This document shows positions 47,934 through 58,004 of a stretch of DNA of 64,000 bases, in pieces. The notes beneath the pieces were generated by a model. It worked only from the letters and a program-made list of their open reading frames with translations. It made no database searches and was not told the origin of the DNA. This stretch comes from Agaricus subrufescens (lineage: Eukaryota; Basidiomycota; Agaricomycetes; Agaricales; Agaricaceae). Every line of letters begins with the position of its first letter. The first letter of the stretch is position 1. The DNA lies in contig CM057062.1 of assembly GCA_029945375.1 (NCBI GenBank), positions 1,674,001-1,738,000 of the forward strand, in the 5' to 3' direction. Position numbers and translations under genes: made by a program.

Positions 47934-50510
47934 ATGGCCTCAGCGTCGACCTCCCAGCCCATCGCCCTCCCCGCCCACAGCGCCCACGCCGTCGCCTACC
48001 TCGACTACCAGATGGCCGACGGCTCCTACACCGGCTCCAGCGGCCCCTTCAACCCCGCCTCGTACACCCGCCACTTTCTGGGCTCCCCCATCTCCTGGCG
48101 GCCCTCGTCCTTCAGCGCGGGCTCCTTCTCCCAGCGACACATGGACTCGCCCCTCCACGGCTCCATAGAGTGCGTCTCTCTTTCCTCTCCTCGCTGTCTG
48201 CCCTCTCTGACCCGTCGAGCCAGTGCCAACGAGATGCGCTACGGTCGCACGCCCTCCTCGTCTCTCGAAACCCGCGACTCCCTTCTCAACGCCCTCAATC
48301 TCTTTGACCGGGAAGGCGAACTGGTGCCTCGCTCTCCTCTCTCCCTTGTCCGGCCTCACTCACCCGTTTTGTCACAGTGTCGCAACTACACCTGCTGCGG
48401 TCTCCATCTCAACGACCTCCACGCTTTGCTCGAGCACTTCGAGGCCGTCCACATCATGATTGTCGACGGCGATGTAGACAATCCCCAGATGCAGATCCCG
48501 TTCAATCCCATCATCAACACCGCTGTCTCCTCCCCTCCTTCTGACCACCAAGCGGCCTTTGATCCGGATGATATGGAGCTCGAGCTCGAACTCGACAATT
48601 CATCCAGCTCCCTTGCCCCACCTCCCACCGTTTCCCACTCCTCCCCTTCGTCAGGTGCACCCACTCCTCCTGATACTCCCATATCCACCCCACTCTCTGC
48701 TTGGCCCTCACCCCACGCCTTTCGTTCCCAACACATCACTCCTGCCTCCTCACAACCTCCCTCCCCCCGCTCCAAAACGGCTGCGCCGACTCGCACGTCT
48801 TCTCCAGTTCCGGTAGCTACTCTTCGCCCGAACCTTAGCATTAATCTTGCCGGTGCTTCTGTCTTTTCTCGTGCCCACGCTTCGTCTCCCAATGTCCTCG
48901 CCAACCCCGAGGACGCCTTTAACACATACGCTCGTTTCTCTCAAGACTACTCTTCAGGTCTTCCCGGTGCACAGTTCAATCCGGCTCCAGCCGACGAGGC
49001 AAGTATGGTCACCAATCCACCGCACAATGCCCGCTGGCAACAGATTGGAGGTCAACAGCCTGGTTGCGTTCCCCCCGCTCTGCTGTTCTCAAGTAGCGCA
49101 ACGGCTACTCCAGCCAGCACGCCCGGTGGTTCCCGTGTCCCCAGCCCCTCTGGCTATACCCAGACCATTGCTCACCCTCAGCCTCATCCGGCCCTCAGCT
49201 CTGCCTCCATGCCCACAACCCCCATCTCCTCAACTTCCAGCAGCAGACCTTCCGCCTTTTCACGGACCATGTCCGCGGCGAATCCCTCCCTACTCCTCAG
49301 TAAACCATTCAAATGCCCCAAGCCAAACTGTAACAAGAGTTACAAGCAGGCGAACGGTCTCAAATACCATATGACTCACGGCAGTTGTAATTTTGCTCCT
49401 CCCAAGGATCTCGAACACGTCAAGGATCTGCTGGAGCGGAAGAAGCGCGAGAGAGAAAGGGAAAGGGACCTCGGTTTCGGTCGATCCTTCAGCGGAGCCA
49501 ATACTCCTACAACGAGCGGACCGGCCACACCCACCACTGAACTAGCTGCCGAGTATGGCATTACGGAGATGGACTTGCGCGAAGTCGAGAAAGAAGCTGA
49601 GAGGAGGCTGAGACCTTTTGCTTGTGGCGTCGGCGACTGTCAACGCCGCTACAAGAACATGAACGGCCTCCGTTATCACTATCAGCACTCGGGTGAACAC
49701 GGTGCTCAGGGTTTGGCTCTACTTGCTAGCGGCCAGCACGAGTGTCTGCAGGGCGCCAAGAGGAGTCACCACAGCTCAAACCAGCAGCCTCTGCAGAGCC
49801 CTCAGCCTCAGCAACCGCAACAAAACCCGTTTGCTGTTATCGAGGATCAAGAGGGCAAGCGTTTGGTCATTCGACCGACGTCAAACCCGCAGCAACTCCC
49901 GTCTTCGGCGCAGCATGTCCAGGTCCAGCAGGATCAGAGGAGCGGTCTCAATGCACCAGTACAGGTCAACGTTTGCGAACCTCAGCAGCCTGTCCCGCAA
50001 GCGACAGCCACCAAAATTCATGTGACTCCTGTCACTGTCACACCACCGCTGGCGCAACAGGGGTTACAGCAACAATCCACGGGAATCTATACTGGACAGG
50101 TGGGTTCTTTCACATCGGCGCCTAGAGCATATGTTAATTGGTATCCGCCGCAGTACTCTCCGCAGCAACCAAATCCCTATGCCTACGCCTGCTATGCGCG
50201 GTCGAATGCGTCACAACAACCCGGTACCCCCTCTCCATCGTCCTCGAGTTCTTCCGGTACTTCCTCAAACGGTATCGTACCTGTGGCTGCATATCAGCAG
50301 CAGTCCAGCTACTTTGGTAATGCCTCCAACGGCACTTACCTCAACCTGGGGCTCGGCATCAACTCGTTAATGGGAGCGGGCTACTCGCAGGCACAACTTG
50401 CCACTTTCCACCAACAATTCAAAGAGCAATATAGAGGGTTCGCTACCCAGATTCAGCAGCATCAGCAACAACAACAGTCGCACCCAGTTAACGAAGATCC
50501 GACTGCATAG
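47934..50510 (+). CDS. SFP1: C2H2 zinc-finger transcription factor, SFP1-like
   Basis: Nuclear regulator like yeast Sfp1, which controls ribosomal-protein and growth genes. Exon 1 is 47934-48169 and exon 2 is 48224-50510. The intervening 54 nt (GTGCGT...CCAG) has no in-frame stop, so the sequence also reads as one long frame; splicing gives 840 aa. An early atypical finger is CRNYTCCGLHLNDLHALLEH with a second His (about 48,378-48,455), usual for this family. Two more fingers follow: CPKPNCNKSYKQANGLKYH and its partner His (about 49,313-49,380), then CGVGDCQRRYKNMNGLRYHY with HSGEH (about 49,624-49,700). Long Ser/Pro/Gln-rich disordered regions surround them, and a Gln-rich tail ends the protein. 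TOR/nutrient control is inferred from the family. Confidence 0.88.
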   Translation: MASASTSQPIALPAHSAHAVAYLDYQMADGSYTGSSGPFNPASYTRHFLGSPISWRPSSFSAGSFSQRHMDSPLHGSIECVSLSSPRCLPSLTRRASANEMRYGRTPSSSLETRDSLLNALNLFDREGELVPRSPLSLVRPHSPVLSQCRNYTCCGLHLNDLHALLEHFEAVHIMIVDGDVDNPQMQIPFNPIINTAVSSPPSDHQAAFDPDDMELELELDNSSSSLAPPPTVSHSSPSSGAPTPPDTPISTPLSAWPSPHAFRSQHITPASSQPPSPRSKTAAPTRTSSPVPVATLRPNLSINLAGASVFSRAHASSPNVLANPEDAFNTYARFSQDYSSGLPGAQFNPAPADEASMVTNPPHNARWQQIGGQQPGCVPPALLFSSSATATPASTPGGSRVPSPSGYTQTIAHPQPHPALSSASMPTTPISSTSSSRPSAFSRTMSAANPSLLLSKPFKCPKPNCNKSYKQANGLKYHMTHGSCNFAPPKDLEHVKDLLERKKRERERERDLGFGRSFSGANTPTTSGPATPTTELAAEYGITEMDLREVEKEAERRLRPFACGVGDCQRRYKNMNGLRYHYQHSGEHGAQGLALLASGQHECLQGAKRSHHSSNQQPLQSPQPQQPQQNPFAVIEDQEGKRLVIRPTSNPQQLPSSAQHVQVQQDQRSGLNAPVQVNVCEPQQPVPQATATKIHVTPVTVTPPLAQQGLQQQSTGIYTGQVGSFTSAPRAYVNWYPPQYSPQQPNPYAYACYARSNASQQPGTPSPSSSSSSGTSSNGIVPVAAYQQQSSYFGNASNGTYLNLGLGINSLMGAGYSQAQLATFHQQFKEQYRGFATQIQQHQQQQQSHPVNEDPTA

Positions 50511-51300
50511 AGCCACCGGAAAAAGTATTTTTATGGTTTAATTGTGCTTTTATCTCTTGCTTGACCTTTTCCGTCTTCTTCCTCTGCTTCGTCTGCTGCT
50601 GTAACCCCGTCTGCGTCTCTTGGCTTACTGTACTTCTGCTTGTAAGACTTATTGTTGGTTTGCCCACCTCGCTTGCTTGGCTCACTGCCGTATCTTGTAC
50701 TTTGCTTGTTTAATTTTTCTTTTTCTTTTTTTCTTTTTTTGGCTTTCGATTTCTCACCGTGTGTAATTTCGAGGAGGAGTTTTTTTTTTTTTTTCTTTTT
50801 CTTTTTTCTTTTTCACTTTCGCTTGTTACGGTTAATGTTTGCAGGAGAGTGTGGTATAGAAAAGAGGTATCGATATATTCGCCTGGAGCTTGGTCGATTT
50901 GTAGGAAGGTTTGTCTTCTTTGAATGCTTATGGAGGGCCTGTCGAAGAAACCGATTGTCTATTAGTCGGAAACCTTTGTATACAGGTCGAGGTCAATTGG
51001 TACCTTCCAAGACTTCCGTCCGGTATCAAAATATTATAATCTGTTCTATAGAGTTTCTCTTTCTTGGTTTTCTTCCGGTTTTCGTTTTTCTTTTTTCCTA
51101 TCTATATCTCGCTTTGCTGTCCGTTTTTCATACCCCCTTTTCTCGATATGCCTCTGGAACCACCTTGAGAGAGGTCATACTTATACATATATATATATAA
51201 ATTGAAAGTAACATACTTTGTTGTCGATCTAGTAACATTTTTTTTCTTTTTGGATTGATCTGTTCGTTTCTCGAAGACTGGTTTATCATTTAGTATAAAT
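50511..51300. other. 3' flank of the SFP1-like gene
   Basis: About 790 bp, very T-rich on the + strand with long poly-T stretches (about 50,780-50,800), consistent with a 3' UTR and transcription end. A short TATATATATATA tract sits near 51,187-51,198. No gene was seen. Confidence 0.55.
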
Positions 51301-53159
51301 TACTTTCTGTGCAATATGATTGGATTATCAAACTGACTTCAACTATTTGTGAAAAGTGTTATCTGCTACGTTTTTCGAATGTAGAGGTTTTAACTCTTTA
51401 CAAAAACTCTACTAACTCTCAGCCTGCTTGTCTCAACTACCCGTTGGTGAGTCCCGTTCAAAACTACTTGTAGTCTTGGTGAGGAGTATAGATACCACAG
51501 CATATATCCTTCTTTAGAGGCTGGTGGTGATGATTATAGATTTTTTTGAGAAAAAATCTATTTGTATGGCCTGCTTTTATTAGATTTGATGCAATACTGA
51601 TAGATATACTGTATATAGCTGTTTTTTTCCAAGAATTTCATGTAGAATCTATCCAAGTCCACCACAGTCAATATCAGACAATTGATTAAAATTTGTCCAG
51701 AATTTACAGTATAATCAAATAAAGGCCCTAATAATCTACCACAAATTGACTTGTAGTAATGAAATCTGAGGAAAATGGATGTATGACCAGATATCAGTGT
51801 CTGTCTCAATGAATCTAATAGCATATATTATGATAATCTATAGATATGCATTAGAAACTCTGATAATTTATACTGTAAATATGCAGACATTAATATGTAG
51901 TTGGATTTTTTTGAAATAGGAACCTAGCAAATCATTCTCTAATAAAAGCTATTGGTTTTGAACAACACTCAACTTAACCTTATTGAAATTGAGAAACAAC
52001 TGCATTCAATCTGCTTTAAGGTCTGTTAGTTAACAAAAGGGGAACTTTATGCTTTTTCTCTTGCTTTTACTAGAAGGTTTCTGCAATAATAGCAGGCTCC
52101 TACCCAGCCCCTTTTGCATTTTGGACTTTGCTGTGTAAATACAGACATATGCAATCTATTTGCAGTCCTAGTGCAGCAAGGGGCTGGCATTTTGTGTCAA
52201 TTGGTCATTACCAGTGGCTGTTTGCACTGTCCCAAAATGGGATTATAATAAGCATTATATTCTGACATCTACTGTGATGTGACAATTATACAAATTTGGA
52301 AGACTGATCTCTACAGCATTGATGTTGGCATAAATAGGCTTCAAGCTTCCCTGTCAATAATTTTGTGTATAGTTGCAATGAAATGCTCATGATAGCTTTT
52401 TTTGGCCCTCAAAAACAATGTTACTCCCTGATCCTGAAACCTTTTACTGGGCTGTTTGCCAAAGAATGCATTTCCTTGTACAATTCATCACTTGCTCTAT
52501 CAAGGACATTCCAAGAGTTCTCACCCCAAAAATTCCCACATTGGTGTTCTCAGTTGTGACAGCAATTGCTGAGAGACCAGCTTTGACAATTGTTGTAGAG
52601 GCATTAGTTATGTTGGGGATAATTGAACAAATTACTGTATAACTCTGCAAAATTGTGGGAACAAATTTAGGTTATGAGTTTGAGTGCTTTTAGTATTCTT
52701 AGGTTTAGTAAGGTGTAAATGGAAGAGGGGAAAAACTATAATTTGGAACTATAGTACTATCTTGTAAGGATAGGTGACACACAAAAGCAGCTATGTAAAT
52801 GTGAGCAGTCATAGGTGTTACATGTCACATTGACAGTTGACAGGCTTAATGAGTCACTGTGGAGCTCTTTACCATTAGTATCCATAGTGTAGATCATAGC
52901 CAGGATAAATTATCAGAATCCCAAGGAATCAAGTTTATAATCAATTAATGTCAATGTGAATGTTCAAGATCAAACTCTTCCATCATTTTCTTGGGAACCA
53001 AACAGTGACCATGGTATCTTTTGTTTATCCAAATCAATTGCTCCTTTGTTAAACCCTTATACATAATATGCATTGATGAAACAACATGAATGATTTGCAA
53101 ACCTGAAGTCATAGTGGGTATGAATCAAAAAACTGTTTGTGACTTTTTGTCAGTCACTG
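51301..53159. other. AT-rich sequence at the edge of the repeat island, no recognisable gene
   Basis: About 1.9 kb, markedly AT-rich compared with the gene-rich part of the window, probably eroded repeats. No conserved peptide of length was seen on either strand, and no clear terminal repeats. It marks the left edge of the repeat island. Confidence 0.5.
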
Positions 53160-53900
53160 TTGAGTTGAGAGAAGAGGCACAGCATTGAGTGACATAAGCA
53201 TATTGTTTTTCAGACCCTCCTCCTTTCTCAATGGTAGCCTCAATCAATAAACACTTTTTGCATGACCCCAACACTGCTCAATTGGGTTCAGCTCACAGTG
53301 GAACTTAGGTAAGAGGAACACTTTGATGCCATTTTTGGCACATTTTGCTTCAAGCTCTGACCACTCCATAATAAAGTCTGGTTGCATATAGAACATACTG
53401 TACCTTGACAACAGCATTGAGTTGCCAAGGGATCACCCTGCAAACAAGTGAGACCTATACACTCTAGTCTCACCTTTTGGATAGAGCCATAACCTTGTTC
53501 CTCTAGAATTATAGCTATACCTTTGAATGACCTTGCTTTTGGATGACCTTCAGGAAAGTAGAGTGATTGAGGAGATCCATTGGGTAGTGTACCATTTCTG
53601 ATCTTGACCTTTCCTTTAAAACTCTACCATCTATCCCAAATATCTGCTTTCCTTCACTATCTTGCACCTGGGTTTCTCCACCAAATGTTTTTGAAGGGTT
53701 TTTTGGCATTTGTTGTGCTGAGAGAGCATTGTCAGCTTGTTTTGTGTGTTGTTACATTCACATAGACAAAAACATGATCTTCATCTGGATAATCTGACTT
53801 GAGGATTTCAATAGCCAATGCTGTAACTTGATTTATGATGTTGGTGTTTGTGTAATATCCATCTTGTTGTTTTCCTGCACAAAAAATTTGTTGAGCACTT
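53160..53900 (-). pseudogene. Decayed DDE transposase fragment (IS630/Tc1-related type)
   Basis: Minus-strand remains of a transposase common in Agaricomycete genomes. In order, frames contain VTALAIEILKSDYPDEDHVF, then NGTLPNGSPQSLYFPEGHPK, FKGIAIILEEQGYG, MQPDFIMEWSELEAKCAKNG, and VFLLPKFHCELNPIEQCWGH, which is the last catalytic block (Glu in NPIEQ). Several frameshifts and stop codons separate these blocks, including one right after the final motif, so the gene is dead. No intact start or terminal repeats could be tied to it. The MITE at 55.0 kb has TA duplications of the same superfamily type, but a direct link was not shown. Confidence 0.75.
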
Positions 53901-55029
53901 CAAGTTTTTTTTTTTTGTACAGTATCAATAGGATGTATTTCAACATCAACTTCATACATGGGATGTCATGACACATTCCCCTGCCTTTACATCACCTGGC
54001 AGCTATACATGAACTGATAACAAATGTATGGATAAATGCATATACATAATTATTCAGTCATCTCATGTCAAAGAAGTCATATAATTGTAACTACTGAGTC
54101 CATAGAGAAATGGAAGTAAAAAAGAACCAGCAGCTAAAAATACACATACCAGTGGAGATTATATCTTTCTAGGAGAGAACTGATACTTAAGCCATTTCCT
54201 ATCAAGGCAATGTGCCCAGAAAGGACAAACTTTCCTGTCCAGGGCAGAGTAATCATGCTTTTCCTGCTCAGAGGCAGTACAGCTCACACAGTGTTGCTTC
54301 TCAACAAATCTCAGAGCAACCATGATATGATGGGAATCCTCACAATGAGGACCTCCACAAAGAGGGCAGCACATACCTTCATGGCAGCATTGGGAATGAT
54401 GATGGCCCCATCTATGTAGATTGCATCCTTGATAAAAGTGTGGCAAGAACTGTGGGTGTAGGCTGCTGGAATAATTGAATGTAGTAGTCCTTTTGATGCC
54501 TTGAAAAAGTCTTTGCTGCAGACACAAAACTCTTCAAAATCTTGTGGGTTGCAAAAATTGCAACATTGTTCCTTGGCTCTTAGTTGGCAGCAGTCACACT
54601 CAAAGGGAAAATGTGGATTATAGCATCAATAGGCATTAGAGACTATAAAGCATAGCTAAAGACTATAGCAGGGCCAGTAGAGGGAATATTTTGACACTTG
54701 CTCTGAGTATTACTCACAAAATAAAGTTGAGGGATGAGGTGACAATAAGAGATGTACAATGGAAGGTTTATATAATCATTCATCACAGTTCCCAGTTGCA
54801 CTCCTGGTGCCTGGCCTTTCTTTGTTTCAGTGGGATCATGAGCAATAACTTCTGGTTTCAAATACTGTGCCTGACTCTCCCATGCACATCCAGCCTCACA
54901 TGTGAGAAATGATGACAACATTGCCTAACAGTTGATGTCAAGTGTCCCTCTTAATTGCTAACAGCTTAATTGCTCTCTTTGATTGTCACTGCCATTTGTA
55001 TAGCTGAGGTTCTGTAGAACAAAATTAGA
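53901..55029. other. AT-rich repeat-derived DNA flanking the ORF1 fragment
   Basis: Apart from the ORF1 fragment, this stretch holds no recognised gene. A 92-codon minus-strand frame at 54,643-54,921 has no family features. It is probably degraded transposon sequence. Confidence 0.45.
54159..54527 (-). pseudogene. Old LINE ORF1 zinc-knuckle fragment
   Basis: Minus-strand frame of 122 codons with the RWGHHHSQC then CCPLCGGPHCEDSHH pattern, followed by CVSCTASEQEKHDYSALDRK and CPFWAHCLDRKWL. This is the C-terminal CCHC region of non-LTR retrotransposon ORF1/Gag proteins. It is clearly related to, but more diverged than, the three copies between 57 and 64 kb. The upstream part of ORF1 is not recognisable, so only a fragment survives. 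No reverse transcriptase follows it. Confidence 0.7.
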
Positions 55030-55031
55030 TA

Positions 55032-55511
55032 CAGTGATGGACAAAAGGGTTGCAATGTTTGGCACCCCTTCAAAGATACCGCTATAGGGTGGGAACTACT
55101 AACTATGGAGTCACGTGAGTGGTACCGTCTGATAGCCCCGCTTCTGTGCTTTCCCACAATATGCATATCATTATGTGATACTCAATATTGATGGAGCTAT
55201 AGGCAGTTTCTTGACAAAAGTCCATTGCAACCCTTTTGTCCATCTCAGTCACAAAGTACAAATCTCTACTATTCAGTACTTTGTATACCCTCCCTTGGCC
55301 TGAATCACTGCTTCCACTCTCTGTCAGGAAACTGCCTATAACTCCATCAATAATGAGTATTACAAAATGATACTGTATGCATATTGTGGGAAAGCACAGA
55401 AGCAGGGCTATCAGACAGTACCACTCACATGACTCCATAGTCAATAGTTCCCACACTATAGCAGTATCTTTGAAGGAGTGCCAAACATTGCAACCCTTTT
55501 GTCTGTCACTG
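55032..55511. mobile_element. Foldback MITE with long terminal inverted repeats and TA target duplications
   Basis: A 480-bp element with two long, imperfect inverted arms of about 180 bp. It begins CAGTGATGGACAAAAGGGTT and ends AACCCTTTTGTCTGTCACTG, and is flanked on both sides by TA (55,030-55,031 and 55,512-55,513), the Tc1/mariner target duplication. Inside each arm, blocks such as CTGCCTATAACTCCATCAAT, AAAGCACAGAAGCAGGGCTA and the TTCCCAC region match the opposite arm as reverse complement. A related TTGCAACCCTTTTGTC block also occurs internally near 55,226. It has no coding capacity, so it depended on a transposase in trans. Confidence 0.85.
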
Positions 55512-55513
55512 TA

Positions 55514-55904
55514 AGTCAGTTTACAAACCACACACTATATCTGGTCACTCATTGGAACATACAGTAGGACTTTGACTATTGTTTTGGAAGCCATGTTGGG
55601 CAAGTGACAAATCTTGGAAATAAGGGGAGGTAGTAAAGTAGCATACAGTACTGGGTCTGTAATGAGACACTTAGATAGGAAGTAGTCTGAGGATTTAAGG
55701 TAGAGCAACCTGTTATAACCTTAAGTGTTAACTCAGGTTGCAACTAAAGGCTAAGACTTGAGGGCAATAAGAGAAAAGAGCAAGGTAGTAAAGTACATAT
55801 AAGGAATACAAGAGTATTAAGGTATGTCAAAGTTGATGGAACAGTCAGAAATAGCATATACAGTGCCAGTACCTGCATCCTTCAGCTCTAGATACAAGAA
55901 TGAC
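55514..55904. other. Unassigned repeat-island DNA
   Basis: About 390 bp between the MITE and the copia gag fragment. It is AT-rich with short direct repeats of AGTA/TAAGG-like words. Nothing else was recognised. Confidence 0.4.
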
Positions 55905-55910
55905 CATAAA

Positions 55911-56852
55911 TTACCAGATGCAATTATGCCATGTAGTAGGGGGGGGGGCACTTGCATTTCCAGCAAATTCTCGCACTCTCTGCGCTTTTTTGGCACCAGG
56001 AGTCAAGCTAGAGCTTCTGGGAGTGGTGAGGGGGTCACTGGAGCTGTCCTGAGCCTTATTGGCCTTGTTTCCTCGAGTTCTGGGCTTCTGAGTGTCCTCC
56101 TGAGCGTGTTTCTTCACCTTTTCGAATGTCCAGCAGTTAGCCACCTTGTGACCAGTCCTCCCACAGAAATCGCAGGTCTCCGACGCATTTCTGAAGCCAG
56201 AACGTGCTGCCAGGGCCTGGCAGCCTCCCAAGGTGTCCTGAACACGTTTCCTTTGCTGGATATCCTCAGTAACAAAGGCCTGGTGGATTGTAGTCTTGTC
56301 CAGCTTGTCCATAAGCAGGAGAGACGATGTGAAAGCAGAAAACTCATCCAGGAGTGCCCTAATGAGTGCCATAGAGGCCAGCTCATCATCCAGCTCGTCT
56401 AAAGTGAATTTCTCCAGTCTAAGCTCCTTTAAATGACGTTTGCAGCCCTCTACACGGTTTATAAGCGACTGGAGGGACTCCTCCTCAAGTTTCCGGATGC
56501 TGAACAGCTCATCATAGGCATTGAACCGCATTCCAGCCTTCTTCTGACGATGTACAGCCTCCAGAGCAGCCCACATCTTGGTTGGATCGTCCTGGATGCC
56601 TGCAAAATGCACCCTTTGGTCTTCTTCAACCATTAAGTAGAGCCAGCCAGCAGCCTTATTGAGTTTGTCCTCCCAGAGTGACTGGGAAGCGAAATCCTGG
56701 GGAGTAGGGGAAGAGGGAATGGAGAGAGCACTTTGTTTGCCTGAAACAAGTCTCCATAGGCCAGAGGCACGTAGCCAGGCCTCCATCTCGCTGGACCACG
56801 TGGCATAGTTCTCCCCATTGAGCTTAACAAACGCTGGCAAACCCAAAGCCAT
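55911..56852 (-). pseudogene. Ty1/copia Gag fragment (3' truncated element)
   Basis: Minus-strand frame of 313 codons with the copia Gag (UBN2/gag-polypeptide) layout: PAFVKLNGENYATWSSEMEA at the N-terminus, a helical middle with WAALEAVH and SLINRVEGCKRHLKEL, and a CCHC knuckle CDFCGRTGHKVANC. A basic linker and REFAGNASA follow, where the protease region normally begins. There the frame runs into a C10 homopolymer (G10 on the + strand at about 55,938) and stops within 10 codons. No protease, integrase or RT continues from it. It lies directly downstream of an LTR on the minus strand (56,986) with a leader, so this is the 5' end of a copia element cut off after gag. Confidence 0.85.
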
Positions 56853-56985
56853 ACGAGCAAAATTGCGGGCAGGGGAAGCAAAATAGTTTGAGGGAGGAGA
56901 GAAGGGAGGGAGTAGGAGTTGAGTTGATGATGGTTGAAGAATGAAAAATCGATTTGTAGGTCGTTAGAAGCCGGGGCCCATAACC

Positions 56986-57132
56986 TGTTGGAAGTGGAAC
57001 GTAGAGTTCGCAGTGGCGATCCTAATGACGCTAGTATCGAGTGGATTGGATAAGAATTGAGCTAGTATTAGCACAGTTAATCTGTGGACAAGTATAAGAA
57101 GCTATAACAACAATACAAAGAGATTGCTCACC
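56986..57132 (-). mobile_element. Copia LTR, 3' part of an LTR split by a LINE insertion
   Basis: 147 bp in minus orientation; the LTR edge is CTTCCAACA on the minus strand at 56,986. It matches the reverse complement of the solo LTR at 63.5-63.8 kb almost base for base. It stops at the 14-bp target duplication AGAGATTGCTCACC (57,119-57,132), and the rest resumes at 60,529. Just after it on the minus strand comes GGTTATGGGCCC, a likely primer-binding-site or leader region before gag. Confidence 0.88.
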
Positions 57133-57825
57133 ATTGCCACCTCCCGGGTACTCTCTAAGCCTGAGTCTGCATGTGTGCTTAGGCATGTGCGCCGCCTCAT
57201 CGACCCCAACAGACTCATCCCGCTCCAGTCCACCACCCCTACCTCCACGTCCTACCTCAAGATATTGGACATACCACTCATTCTGGCTTCCCCCGCCACC
57301 TGGATCCAAGTGCAGCACGAGGTGTTCACCGTCACATTGCACAACTCGCCTGTGGGTAAACCTTTATCTGCACACATCAAGCATGCCATCCGTTTCATGC
57401 AGACATCACGTAAGTCTGACACTTGCATAGCTTGGGTCAATATTGCAGACTCTGTCTTGGGCTGTATGGCCCGGGACTTCATTGGTAAGCATGTCTTCAT
57501 TGGCAGGTGAAATTGTCCAATCCACGGTGCTGCCCCATGGCCCGGCTCTGCCCTCTGCACTCGGTGCCAGAGGTGGGGCCACCATGCTGATGTATGCTGC
57601 TCCAAGGGCATATGCTGTCCTCACTGCACGGGCCTGCACTCGGCCAACTTGCACGTTCAGGTGTCTATAGCGATGAAGAAGAATCTGGACAACCGACATT
57701 GCACCAACTGCTCTGCAGCAAAGAAGAAGAACTTGGCGCACTCCAGCACAGACACTTCATGTCCATTCTGGAATAATCGCTTTGATTGGGATTGGCTATG
57801 GCACCAGTTCCCATCAAAGAAATAG
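57133..57825 (+). pseudogene. ORF1/Gag C-terminal half of LINE-like copy A
   Basis: One continuous frame with a single TGA (57,508-57,510). It encodes SRVLSKPESACVLRHVRRLI, WIQVQHEVFTVTLHNSPVG and ARDFIGKHVFIG before the TGA. After it come CTRCQRWGHHADVC, CCPHCTGLHSANLH, and CTNCSAAKK with CPFWNNRFDWDW: three zinc-knuckle-like modules typical of LINE ORF1 proteins. The frame ends FPSKK and TAG. No reverse transcriptase or endonuclease follows before the 3' UTR. Confidence 0.82.
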
Positions 57826-58004
57826 TAAGAGTCATTCCTTATTTCAGGAGTGCACACTGTCAGCACCCACTACTTTCCTTTGCCATTCCATCTGCAATTG
57901 CAAACTGGCCTGTCTTGAAAATCGGGGCTGTATCCAAGTCTGAATGTAGGTGATATGTGTTTGTTTGAGCCATGGCTCACTTCGCTCACTTTTCTTTTGG
58001 ACTT

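Noticed and set aside
54643..54921. 92-codon minus-strand frame in the repeat island
   Set aside because: No recognisable motif; AT-rich surroundings make such frames expected by chance in degraded repeats.
51301..55029. Search for a reverse transcriptase belonging to the LINE-like family
   Set aside because: No F/YxDD-type block or endonuclease motif was found by eye in this stretch or downstream of any ORF1 copy.
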